Of a DNA stretch of 64,000 nucleotides, positions 20,925 to 31,261 are shown piece by piece (position 1 is the stretch's first letter; each line of letters begins with the position of its first letter). This DNA comes from Macrostomum hystrix (taxonomy: Eukaryota; Platyhelminthes; Macrostomidae). The translations under genes were made by a program, and so were the position numbers. Where the stretch lies: contig CATNEN010000034.1 in NCBI GenBank assembly GCA_950097015.1, forward strand, positions 124,001 to 188,000, given 5' to 3'. The notes beneath the pieces were generated by a model. The model searched no databases. It saw nothing but the letters and a program-made list of their open reading frames with translations, and was not told the origin of the DNA.

Positions 20925-22965
20925 GAGAGGACACAGTGATTCCCGGAGGGGAATCTAAGGAGAGGACACAGAGATTCTCGGAGGGGAATCTAAGGAGAGG
21001 ACACAGAGATTCTCGGAGGGGAATCTAAGGAGAGGACACAGAGATTCTCTGAGGGGAATCTAAGGAGAGGACACAGAGATTCTCTGAGGGGAATCTAAGG
21101 AGAGGACACAGTGATTCCCGGAGGGGAATCTAAGGAGAGGACACAGAGATTCTCTGAGGGAATCTAAGGAGAGGACACAGAGATTCTCTGAGGGGAATCT
21201 AAGGAGAGGACACAGTGATTCCCGGAGGGGAATCTAAGGAGAGGACACAGAGATTCTCTGAGGGAATCTAAGGAGAGGACACAGAGATTCTCTGAGGGGA
21301 ATCTAAGGAGAGGACACAGAGATTCTCGGAGGGGAATCTAAGGAGAGGACACAGAGATTCTCTGAGGGGAATCTAAGGAGAGGACACAGAGATTCTCTGA
21401 GGGAATCTAAGGAGAGGACACAGAGATTCTCTGAGGGGAATCTAAGGAGAGGACACAGAGATTCTCTGAGGGGAATCTAAGGAGAGGACACAGAGATTCT
21501 CTGAGGGGAATCTAAGGAGAGGACACAGAGATTCTCGGAGGGGAATCTAAGGAGAGGACACAGTGATTCCCGGAGGGGAATCTAAGGAGAGGTCACAGAG
21601 ATTCTCTGAGGGGAATCAAAGGAGAGGACACAGAGATTCTCGGAGGGGAATCTAAGGAGAGGACACAGAGATTCTCTGAGGGGAATCTAAGGAGAGGACA
21701 CAGAGATTCTCGGAGGGGAATCTAAGGAGAGGACACAGAGATTCTCTGAGGGGAATCTAAGGAGAGGACACAGTGATTCTCGGAGGGGAATCTAAGGAGA
21801 GGACACAGAGATTCTCGGAGGGGAATCTAAGGAGAGGACACAGTGATTCTCGGAGGGGAATCTAAGGAGAGGACACAGTGATTCTCGGAGGGGAATCTAA
21901 GGAGAGGACACAGAGATTCTCTGAGGGGAATCTAAGGAGAGGACACAGAGATTCTCGGAGGGGAATCTAAGGAGAGGACACAGAGATTCTCTGAGGGGAA
22001 TCTAAGGAGAGGACACAGAGATTCTCTGAGGGGAATCTAAGGAGAGGACACAGAGATTCTCGGAGGGGAATCTAAGGAGAGGACACAGAGATTCTCTGAG
22101 GGGAATCTAAGGAGAGGACACAGAGATTCTCTGAGGGGAATCTAAGGAGAGGACACAGAGATTCTCGGAGGGGAATCTAAGGAGAGGACACAGAGATTCT
22201 CGGAGGGGAATCTAAGGAGAGGACACAGAGATTCTCAGAGGGGAATCTAAGGAGAGGACACTGTGATTCTCTGAGGGAATCTAGTGAGAGGACACAGAGA
22301 TTCTCTGAGGGGAATCTAGTGAGAGGACACAGAGATTCTCTGAGGGGAATCTAGTGAGAGGACACAGTGGTTCTCTGAGGGGAATCTAGTGAGAGGACAC
22401 AGAGATTCTCTGAGGGGAATCTAAGGAGAGGACACAGAGATTCTCAGTGGGGAATCTAAGGAGAGGACACAGAGATTCTCTGAGGGGAATCTAAGGAGAG
22501 GACACAGAGATTCTCTGAGGGGAATCTAAGGAGAGGACACAGAGATTCTCAGTGGGGAATCTAAGGAGAGGACACAGAGATTCTCTGAGGGGAATCTAAG
22601 GAGAGGACACAGAGATTCTCAGTGGGGAATCTAAGGAGAGGACAAATAGATTCTCTGAGGGAATCTAGTGAGAGGACACTGTGATTCTCTGAGGGAATCT
22701 AGTGAGAGGACACAGAGATTCTCTGAGGGAATCTAGTGAGAGGACACAGTGGTTCTCTGAGGGAATCTAGTGAGAGGACACTGTGGTTCTCTGAGGGAAT
22801 CTAGTGAGAGGACACTGTGATTCTCTGAGGGAATCTAGTGAGAGGACACTGTGATTCTCTGAGGGAATCTAGTGAGAGGACACTGTGATTCTCTGAGGGA
22901 ATCTAGTGAGAGGACACTGTGATTCTCTGAGGGAATCTAGTGAGAGCTAGGACACAGATTCTGAG
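20925..22965. repeat. 35-bp hairpin minisatellite, ~58 copies
   Basis: Head-to-tail 34-35-bp units with the core AAGGAGAGGACACAGAGATT followed by CTCTGAGGGGAATCT. Each unit contains an inverted repeat, GATTCTC or GATTCCC against GGGAATC, around a 3-4-base loop (TGAG, GGAG, AGTG, AGAG or TGA). The loop and wobble positions vary while the stem is kept. The distal third (after ~22270) uses AGTGAGAGG in place of AAGGAGAGG. No open frame or promoter is evident. Confidence 0.95.
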
Positions 22966-23990
22966 GCCATGTGGACATAGGTGGCGGCGTTTAGACGCTC
23001 GCCTTTTGGACAATACTGACGTGGATGACATTCAGTCGTTCAAGTTCCATTCTCTGTGTCGCGTTTCCCTGCCCTCCTCATTATGGACACATAGGGCCCA
23101 GAGTACTTGCACGCGAGCCAGAAATTTCCAGCTGGCTCTGGTTTAGAAAAATCTCTATTCAAATCATGATTGTCGCCAGTACCCCATCACACCCAAGCAG
23201 TCTCTATGCATTGGATCTGAGAAAGGGACGCCATGTAGGCGGGGTTGGGGAACTCTTCTTTAGCGCAGTTTTGAGTTACAGAGCAGCAGAGACGGAGAGA
23301 CCTCCTCCTCCTCCTCATACTCTCAGGGGCCACACCCAGCCACCTCCCCCCCGCCCAGGACCAGACCTTGTCAAATTCAAGTACTTTGGCACGCTTGGCA
23401 TTTGGCTGGTTCTATTGTAGTTCCATGCGAGCATATGCATATAGTGCTATTGGCTGTTAGGCGACAGGCAGGTGGAGGGTAGGGTGGCTGTCAGAGGTTG
23501 GTGTGACCTACCCCACTTTCAGACGCGCCCAACCACCCACTCCGAGCTCGGGCAGCGAACCCAAAATAAATAATTGAAAACAATTATAAAGACGAAACAC
23601 GGAAAGAAACAAAAGTTGCATAGAATGGCAGACAGGGAAAGTTTCTTCCGCATTTTACTTGTAATTTCCAAGTCGACCAAAGCGAGCCAACAGAAATATA
23701 AATTCTTTCATTATATCAGGCGAGACAATTAATAGCAGTTTCCGAATTCTAGACAGTTTTTGTTTGCATTTGGCATAAACAAAGCCCATCTGGAGGCATC
23801 GAGCTTATAATCAACTAGCATCGAGCATCGAGCTAATTTACGCTGTCTGAACTCGGTAAAAAGAAAGATTTCGCACCATTTCCTCACTACAGAGTCAAGG
23901 CGTGTAATTTAGTCGTGTTCCGCTGCGATTCCAATACGACAGGCTGAATGACCTCTAACTCGGCTTCTGGGTAAGTGCCTTCTGACCCCC
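22966..23990. other. Unique spacer between two minisatellites
   Basis: GC-rich then AT-rich DNA. The open frames at 22940-23420 have no recognisable family features and I do not support them as genes. Confidence 0.4.
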
Positions 23991-23994
23991 CGGC

Positions 23995-25253
23995 CGACTC
24001 TTGCTGACCCCCTGCTGACACTCTTGCTGACCCCCTGCTGACACTCTTGCTGACCCCCTGCTGACACTCTTGCTGACCCCCTGCTGTCACTCTGCTGACC
24101 CCCTGCTGACACTCTTGCTGACCCCCTGCTGACACTCTTGCTGACCCCCTGCTTACACTCTTGCTGATCCCCCTGCTGACACTCTGCTGACACTCTTGCT
24201 GACCCCCTGATGACACTCTTGCTGATCCCCTGCTGACACTCTTGCTGATCCCCCTGCTGACACTCTTGCTGATCCCCCTGCTGACACTCTTGCTGATCCC
24301 CCTGCTGACACTCTGCTGACACTCTTGCTGACCCCCTGATGACACTCTTGCTGATCCCCTGCTGACACTCTTGCTGACCCCCTGCTGACATATTTGCTGA
24401 CCCCCTGCTGATACTCTTGCTGACCCACTGCTGATACTCTTGCTGACCCCCTGCTGACACTCTTGCTGATCCCTGCTGTCACTCTGCTGACACTCTTGCT
24501 GATCCCCCTGCTGACACTCTTGCTGATCCCCCTGCTGACACTCTGCTGACACTCTTGCTGACCCCCTGATGACACTCTTGCTGATCCCCTGCTGACACTC
24601 TAGCTGATCCCCCTGCTGACACTCTTGCTGATCCCCCTGCTGACACTCTTGCTGATCCCCCTGCTGACACTCTGCTGACACTCTTGCTGACCCCCTGATG
24701 ACACTCTTGCTGATCCCCTGCTGACACTCTTGCTGACCCCCTGCTGACATATTTGCTGACCCCCTGCTGATACTCTTGCTGACCCACTGCTGATACTCTT
24801 GCTGACCCCCTGCTGACACTCTTGCTGATCCCTGCTGTCACTCTGCTGACACTCTTGCTGACCCCCTGATGACACTCTTGCTGATCCCCCTGCTGTCACT
24901 CTGCTGACACTCTTGCTGACCCCCTGATGACACTCTTGCTGATCCCCCTGCTGTCACTCTGCTGACACTCTTGCTGATCCCCCTGCTGTCACTCTGCTGA
25001 CACTCTTGCTGATCCCCCTGCTGTCACTCTGCTGACACTCTTGCTGACCCCCTGATGACACTCTTGCTGATCCCCTGCTGACACTCTTGCTGATCCCCTG
25101 CTGACACTCTTGCTGATCCCCTGCTGACACTCTTGCTGACCCCCTGCTGACACTCTTGCTGATCCCCCTGCTGACACTCTTGCTGACCCCCTGCTGACAC
25201 TCTTGCTGACCCCTGCTGACACTCTTGCTGACCCCCTGCTGTCACTCTTGCTG
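23995..25253. repeat. ~23-bp minisatellite with higher-order structure
   Basis: Units of 22-24 bp with core CTGCTGACACTCTTGCTGAC, and variants with GATCCCC, GATGACACTC, GCTGTCACTC and GACATATTTGC. A multi-unit block containing GACATATTTGCTGACC recurs at about 24388 and 24747, so larger segments were duplicated. The minus-strand open frames (up to 310 codons, Ser/Gln/Gly-rich) are repeat artefacts. Confidence 0.95.
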
Positions 25254-25472
25254 ACGAGAATAATCGCAGGAATAAGTTTCCGCGAATAATCTAATTAATT
25301 TAAAGTGCAATATACTTTCTCTGTCCTGAATTAAGCGACGCAGTGGGGCCGGAACGTGACAGCAGAGCTGCTGGTTGTTGGCTTATGAACCAGTATCGGG
25401 GAATTGCGCAGATGCTACAATTATTTAAAGTCGGTCTGTCCGATTCACAAAAGGTTTCGTTGCTATTCAATT

Positions 25473-25481
25473 GCAGGGCAT
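25473..25481. repeat. Left target-site duplication of SINE copy 1
   Basis: GCAGGGCAT here is repeated exactly at 25898-25906 on the far side of the SINE. Confidence 0.6.
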
Positions 25482-25897
25482 AAGGGGGCGAGTGGCAGGG
25501 CGATCTAATGCGTTTGCCTCCCGCACCAAGGCCCCTGAGCTCGATTCCGCGGTGAGGCCACATTTATTTGGGGCGCAGCCGCGGAGAGAAGGCTTAGGGG
25601 CTTATCGTGCAAACTACTACGCCCTTGAGGGACAACCTCGAAGGCACAGTGAAATGCACACTGCCTGACGATGAGAAAGTCAGGGCAGATGTACACGCGT
25701 GTGCCTGCGTACATTATCTGTGTGATTGTGTGGTCAGGAGTCAGCGAAATGGGCAGAATTGCCTCCTTGCTGGCTGCGGGTCTGATACTCTTGCTGACCC
25801 CCTGCTGATACTCTTGCAGGCCGCCGACAGAGCCGAAGCCGACTCCGACGTGACGCCAGACGATGACAAATCTAGTGTCACGAAATGATTATTAATG
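25482..25897 (+). mobile_element. tRNA-derived SINE, copy 1, with an internal filler insertion
   Basis: It is homologous to 34366-34684 along its length. The head has pol III promoter boxes: A-box-like GTGGCAGGGCG at about 25491 and B-box-like AGCTCGATTCC at about 25539-25549 (copy 2 has the better AGTTCGATTCC). A GC-rich body follows, ending in GGGCAGAATTGCC and GCTGGCTGCGGGTCT. The 3' tail (GTGTCACGAAATGATT) resumes at about 25874 after an ~88-base insertion that copy 2 lacks. A 9-base direct repeat GCAGGGCAT flanks the element. It encodes no protein and would move using LINE machinery in trans. Confidence 0.75.
25784..25872. other. Chimeric filler DNA inside SINE copy 1
   Basis: The first ~35 bases (GATACTCTTGCTGACCCCCT onward) are two units of the minisatellite at 23995-25253. 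The next 53 bases (25819-25871) are identical to 27113-27165, which lies inside the NHL-protein exon. Copy 2 of the SINE goes straight from GGGTCT into ATTGTCAC, so the insertion was joined from two nearby sources. Confidence 0.7.
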
Positions 25898-25906
25898 GCA
25901 GGGCAT

Positions 25907-26320
25907 GGTGATTAGAAAAGTTACGAAGCCTATTTTAAATTCATTTATCGTCAATGCTAGTTCAAATTGTGTAGAAGTTGAAAATGTTCTTTAGTAAATT
26001 CTCAATTACACGATAAGAAAAATCATGGATTTGACTAGGAAATTTCACTGAACTGCGAATATGCATCCAAGATCACTGCCATAATGCTAGAAAAGTACAA
26101 AACTACCTACAGTCTACTTAGTAACTGACCGAAAGTACGAAGATACTTAAAAATTTAGGACAAAAAATCGAAATTGACGTTTTTTTTCATAACAGAAAAT
26201 GACGTTTCACAATTGACGCAATCATATAAATACTCGTATAAGTGCGATACAGTCTACTCTCACAGGAAAGTAGTATGATTAACATTTTAGCTACGCTCGT
26301 AGGAAAAGGAATTATTAGGA
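25907..26320. other. AT-rich spacer
   Basis: No gene recognised. It contains one TACTCGTA octamer at 26231-26238. Confidence 0.4.
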
Positions 26321-26324
26321 ATAG

Positions 26325-26680
26325 GAATCCCGATGCTGCCTTTGTCCGGGGAATCCCGATGCTGTCTTTATCCGGGGAATCCCGACGCTGTCTTTATCCG
26401 GGGAATCCCGATGCTGTCTTTATCCGGGGAATCCCGACGCTGTTATTATCTAGAGAATCCCGATGCTGTCAATATCCAGGAAATCCCGATGCTGTCTTTA
26501 TCCGGGGAATCCCGACGCTGTCATTATCCAGGGAATTATCCAGGGAATCCCGATGCTGTCATTATCTAGAGAAATCCCGACGCTGACATGAACAGGAGAG
26601 TCCTGAAGCAATTATAATCGGGGGAATCCCAAAGCTTTAATTATCCGGTTAATCCCGATGCTATTTTTTGCAGGGTAAGC
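26325..26680. repeat. 26-bp minisatellite with kappaB-like sites
   Basis: About a dozen degenerate units with core AATCCCGATGCTGTCTTTAT plus CCGGGG. Six copies contain GGGGAATCCC, a perfect match to the kappaB consensus GGGRNWYYCC. The first is at 26348. The array ends ~190 bases before the NHL exon acceptor. Confidence 0.85.
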
Positions 26681-26872
26681 TGCTGTTACCCGGGTATCCT
26701 AATATTTTCGTTGCCTTGAAAAGCTAAGCCTAGTGCTTCAGTAATCATAATGCTAAAAAATTCATAAGATCCCATTGTTACAATAACTGGATATGGTTAT
26801 AACTACGCATAATTAAAACAAAACTTTAGCACAAATTTAAACTAGCTTCAAACACTCTTTGTGCACTGGCAG

Positions 26873-28427
26873 ACACAATGTGGACGCGGCGACCCGGCGC
26901 CTGTTCGCGCCGCTGCGGGCCACAGTCGATCAGTGGGAGCGTCGAGTCGCTCAAAAGCTGGCAGCGGATCCGACTTCAGCCGACGCTGACTACTCCGACA
27001 ACAACAACGGCTGCGCCCTGGCCGAGCTCAGCGTTGGCCTCCGGCAGCTTCGGCGCCTGATGGACCAGCACATGGCCCGACTGCTCCGCCCGAATTGCCT
27101 CGCCTGCCAGCGGGCCGCCGACAGAGCCGAAGCCGACTCCGACGTGACGCCAGACGATGACAAATTAATCGCCGATGCTACTAACAAAGAGCGGCCGTCG
27201 CCGTCGCACTCGACAGAGTCACCGGCGCCGACTGTACGCGCGGTAGGCAGCATAGCGAATCTGGGCGGCTCGGTCCGCTGGCTGACGGTGGCGACTGACA
27301 CGGCAGGATTCGCGGTCGATGACTCCGGGCGGCTGGTTGCGGACGATGGAGCAGGTGCGATTCCACAGTTCAATATGGAAATAGAATTTTTTTTTAATTC
27401 TTTCTGCGGCTCTTGCTTCGATTCTAGCTATGATTCGAGTCTTGTCTCACCTTCTCCAACGATTCAATCCTCGTCCAATTCTTGCAGCATCCTGTGTCCT
27501 CCAGTGCAGAGCATTTACCAGCCGACAGACCACCTCCCTCCCCATCCCACAGGGGACAGGGCCCGACTGTCGCCAGCCCCTCAGCTCTGCATAATCGCCA
27601 GCTTCGATCCGGCCGAAGATCGGCGACACCTCCTGGCGGCGCCGCTATCCGACGTCGCTGGCCGGCATCGGCGACGCCAGCAGATGCTTCGCTGCGAGGC
27701 AGACATCGACTGGGACGACTGGCTGGTTGGGCTGCACTGCGAAGGCTCCAGACTCTACGTGGCCCAAGAGTCGGCCTTGACCGCCATGGACCTGGCTGGC
27801 CGCCCGGCCTGGGTCCGGCGACCGACGCCGGGCAGCAGCTGGCGACTGGTCGGCCTGACCGGCGGCCAGAGTGACTCGCAGCTGCTCTTCACCTACGACA
27901 GGGTCGGCCGGCGCGTCCTCTCGATAGTTGCGTCAACCGGGGAGCTAGCCACGGCGGCTCAGCTGGACCACTTCGCCGAGTGGCTGGTGTCAGGGCTGGC
28001 GATCGGCCCGGCCGGCCAGCTGGCCCTGTCCGACTATTGCAACAGCCGGCTGCACTTCGTATCGCTGAGGCCTCCGCCGGCCTGTCTGACGGCCAGCTAT
28101 CCGGCCACGACGGCGGCAGCGGCGACTTCTGAATCGGAGTCCGTCGGGGTTCTGGAGGCGCCCGCCGGGGTCGCCATCGACGCCGCCGGCCGGGTGTTTG
28201 TCGCCGACAGCGCCGGTCACGTCGTGCGCGTCATCGACGCGGCCGGCCGACGAGTTCTGGCCACGCTGGGCGGCGTCGAATGCGGCGCCGGGGAGGACAG
28301 CGGTGACGAAGACGCCTTCCGCTGTCCCATCGGGGTGGCGCTGGCGCCGGTCCGGTCAGACCGACAGCTGCTGATGGTGGCAGACAGCGGCAACCGGCGG
28401 CTGCGCCTTTTTGAGGTCATCGGCTGA
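26873..28427 (+). CDS. NHL-repeat protein, 3' exon(s); 5' end not found
   Basis: An exon appears to begin after the acceptor GTGCACTGGCAG (AG 26871-26872); upstream exons are not identified. The N-terminal part (VDQWERRVAQKL, then LRQLRRLMDQHMARLL) looks helical, as in TRIM-type coiled coils. The C-terminal half forms an NHL beta-propeller: GLAIGPAGQLALSDYCNSRL (about 27995), GVAIDAAGRVFVADSAGHVV (about 28165), GVALAP and MVADSGNRRLRLFE (about 28335-28415). NHL domains bind RNA or protein, and many are on TRIM ubiquitin ligases; no RING or B-box is visible here. A Ser/Phe-rich stretch could be a 150-base in-frame intron, 27355-27504. There is no clear polyA signal. Confidence 0.75.
27355..27504 (+). 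other. Possible in-frame intron of the NHL gene
   Basis: The donor GCAG|GTGCGA and acceptor TGTCCTCCAG| give a phase-1 intron of exactly 150 bases. The segment has a T-run, lower GC than the surrounding coding sequence and a pyrimidine-rich 3' end. It contains no stop codon, so retention would add 50 residues. An earlier AG at 27486-27487 would break the frame. Confidence 0.5.
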
Positions 28428-28836
28428 CGTCAGAGACCGCCGTTAGGTTGCATGTTTTTAGGTAACTCTGCTGGATTGTCTGTGAGCCTGTTCCAGTGTC
28501 TGTAAGCATGTCTAGTGTCTGGAAGCCTGTTCCTGTGTCGAAGACTGTTCCATGGAGGTTAGTTCGGTTATATCGGCAAGAAGGTCTTCATTCTATCAAT
28601 GCTCAATTCAACTATTCGTGTTGAACCGCTTATGCTTGTAGCTGATGCAGCAAAAACAATTGCAGCAGTCTAATCTATATTTCTGGAATGTCACCTAAAT
28701 TGTATTTTTTATATCGTAAAACGCGAGCGATACGGTAAGTACGGTGCTGCATTGTTACTTATCTGGAATAGATTCTTCTTCATGCATTTTAGCTCGTATT
28801 TTCCTCTCAAGGTAAAGAATAGAAAAAATGATCCAA
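28428..28836. other. 3' flank of the NHL gene
   Basis: It includes a short degenerate repeat of GTGTCTG(T/G)AAGCCTGTTCC at about 28480-28550. No gene is seen. Confidence 0.4.
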
Positions 28837-28863
28837 CTTCAGGCCAATCTGATTGGCCTGAAG
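28837..28863. repeat. Perfect 13-bp inverted repeat with CCAAT boxes in both arms
   Basis: CTTCAGGCCAATC, a single T, then GATTGGCCTGAAG: a 13/1/13 palindrome. Each arm carries a CCAAT box in opposite orientation. Confidence 0.9.
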
Positions 28864-28949
28864 GATTCTCGGGTAGCCGTAAGGATTGGGTAACACTAGT
28901 TTCTAGCGTACAGTATCGATTACGTAGGGAAGGAGGTTTGGGTGGGTGA

Positions 28950-29095
28950 GGGACTGCGCCAGCCAATAAGAGTTAAGCAACGGTATCGAATAAATTCTAC
29001 CTACGCTGGGATGGTTAGAGAGCGTAGCCAATCAGAGCAAAGCAATGCGCTGTAACTCTGAGCAACGTACGAGCGTATATTGGATTATATATGCG
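28950..29095 (+). promoter_or_regulatory. Promoter-like block with two CCAAT boxes and a TATA-like site
   Basis: AGCCAATAAGAG at about 28952 and AGCCAATCAGAG at about 29027 share extended flanks (GCCAAT-AGAG--AAGCAA). A TATATATGCG follows at about 29085. The arrangement resembles a pol II core promoter, but I find no open frame downstream before the array at 29.9 kb. Confidence 0.25.
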
Positions 29096-29904
29096 AAAAT
29101 ACAGTTAAGAATTGTGCCCACGAATCCATTTCCAACCTTAATAAGACATTTCCCCTCTATTTCATGTGTGCTAAAATACCCCAAGCGCTAACAATATATG
29201 CTTCCAATCTGATTGAGTGTTTGTAAGATTGTGAAGCCTTTTGATAATTTCATAGATAGCGCTTGATTTTATTTTAAAGAAATACAAAACAAACTTTTCT
29301 ACTTAGAAGCAAGAGGCTTAAAATATAATTCAAGACAGTTAGTTTTGTTATAAAAATTGCTATAAAAAGTGGGTATGTGTTTATCAATTTATTATCTTCT
29401 GTAACAAAGCGCAAGTAGCATTGCATATTCATGTCTACAAAAAACGAAAGGAAATAAAAAATGAAATAAAACTGGCAGGGTGCCAAAAATAATTATGGCA
29501 CAGTCGAAACGAGTTTTGCAATTGAAAAAAGGTATTTCTTTTACAAAAATATATGTATAAAACAGAATTTTGAGTACTAAAAATGTTAGCAAAAATGTGG
29601 ATAGCAAAGCTATAGCATTGAATTTTACTCGTATGTACTAGCACTCGATGTATTTGATAAAGAAAGAGCAGGTAAGCTACTATAAGTAGCTTATTGAGGC
29701 TTCTTTGCTCATTTAAGGCTTCTACTTAAATAGCAACTTAAATAGCACACAAAGCCTTCACTCGGAATGGGGAAGCAAACAAGGACTGCTTATTAGGAAA
29801 TATATGGAAATGTATGGGGAATGGGAAAGTTAGATGCCTAATTTACACCTTAATCTGGTTCTAGACAACTTAACTTAGTTTATTGAATTATATTTATGAT
29901 ACTC
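29096..29904. other. AT-rich spacer
   Basis: No gene recognised. The short minus-strand frames at 29274-29644 have composition-driven sequence and no family features. One TACTCGTA octamer at 29626-29633. Confidence 0.4.
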
Positions 29905-30825
29905 CAAATCCCATTATCTGAGATCCCGAATTCTATTATCTGAGATCCCGAATTCTATTATCTGAGATCCCGAATTCTATTATCTGAGATCCCGAATTCT
30001 ATTATCTGAGATCCCGAATTCTATTATCAGAGATCCCGAATTCTATTATCAGAGATCCCGAATTTTAATATCTGAGATCCCGAATTCTATTATCAGAGAT
30101 CCCGAATTCTATTATCTGAGATCCCGAATTCTATTATCAGAGATCCCGAATTCTATTATCAGAGATCCCGAATTCTATTATCTGAGATCTCGAATTCTAT
30201 TATCAGAGATCCCGAATTCTATTATCAGAGATCCCGAATTCTATTATCTGAGATCCCGAATTCTATTATCAGAGATCCCGAATTCTATTATCTGAGATCC
30301 CGAATTCTATTATCAGAGATCCCGAATTTTATTATCAGAGATCCCGAATTCTATTATCAGAGATCCCGAATTCTATTATCTGAGATCCCGAATTCTATTA
30401 TCAGAGATCCCGAATTCTATTATCAGAGATCCCGAATTTTATTATCTGAGATCCCGAATTCTATTATCTGAGATCCCGAATTCTATAATCTGAGATACCG
30501 AATTCTATTATCTGAGATCCCGAATTCTATTATCTGAGATCCCGAATTCTATTATCTGAGATCCCGAATTCTATTATCAGAGATCCCGAATTCTATTATC
30601 TGAGATCCCGAATTCTATTATCAGAGATCCCGAATTCTATTATCAGAGATCCCGAATTCTACGAGTATTATCTGAGATCCCGAATTCTATTATCTGAGAT
30701 CCCGAATTATATTATCAGAGATCCCGAATTATATTATCTGAGATCCGGAATTCTATTATCAGAGATCCCGAATTCTATTATCAGAGTTCCCGAATTATAT
30801 TATCAGAGATCCCGAATTCCATAAT
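29905..30825. repeat. 22-bp minisatellite
   Basis: About 41 copies of a 22-bp unit with core GAGATCCCGAATTCTATTAT. Copies differ mainly in a single A/T dimorphism (ATCTGAG against ATCAGAG) that alternates irregularly. One unit carries a 6-base CGAGTA insertion at 30660-30667. Confidence 0.97.
30660..30667. other. TA-CGAG-TA octamer, insertion in a 22-bp minisatellite unit
   Basis: All other units read TTCTATTATC. This one reads TTCTACGAGTATTATC, an exact 6-base insertion that duplicates TA around CGAG. Confidence 0.6.
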
Positions 30826-31261
30826 AAGTAAACCGAATTTCCAGAATCCAAGTCAGCGTGTTACAAATTTTTTTTCTAAAGAACCCGCATAATGAAAATT
30901 TAAGAGAATCTGATAGTGCAATTGAAAGAATGAAATAAAAGATAATAACTGACCATTGGTTGGAGTAGAACACTGCGCAACAACATTTTGTGCTCAAGTG
31001 GATAGTAAATAAAATATTACTTTGAGTTACTCTTACTATAATACAGTTTATCTACACAGTAGAGTAAAGCTCTGACAACTGGAAGCACCAGCTGATCTGG
31101 GACTGCAGCTTTTTGATGACACTCAAATGGACGCATCTGGAAAATAAGGAATCCGTTTTAAGCTATCAATATTTTAAGCGAAAATAGCTAAGTCCCACCC
31201 AAACGCAGTCCTAAACCCCGACTCCGGTAGGACACCATCGGGGCTGCAGATATCAGTAATT
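30826..31261. other. Unique spacer
   Basis: No gene recognised. 31170-31260 is GC-richer than its surroundings but has no long frame. Confidence 0.4.

Noticed and set aside
24140-24960. CTGATGA words suggesting hammerhead ribozymes
   Set aside because: They are part of the minisatellite unit, and no GAAA core or pairing arms occur at the required positions.
23887-25245. Several overlapping minus-strand open frames of up to 310 codons (Ser/Gln/Gly-rich)
   Set aside because: All are readings of the ~23-bp minisatellite in different phases; there is no start context or flanking exon.
29274-29644. Three overlapping minus-strand frames with hydrophobic segments
   Set aside because: Very AT-rich DNA gives Phe/Ile/Leu-rich translations by composition; no splice or start context supports a gene.
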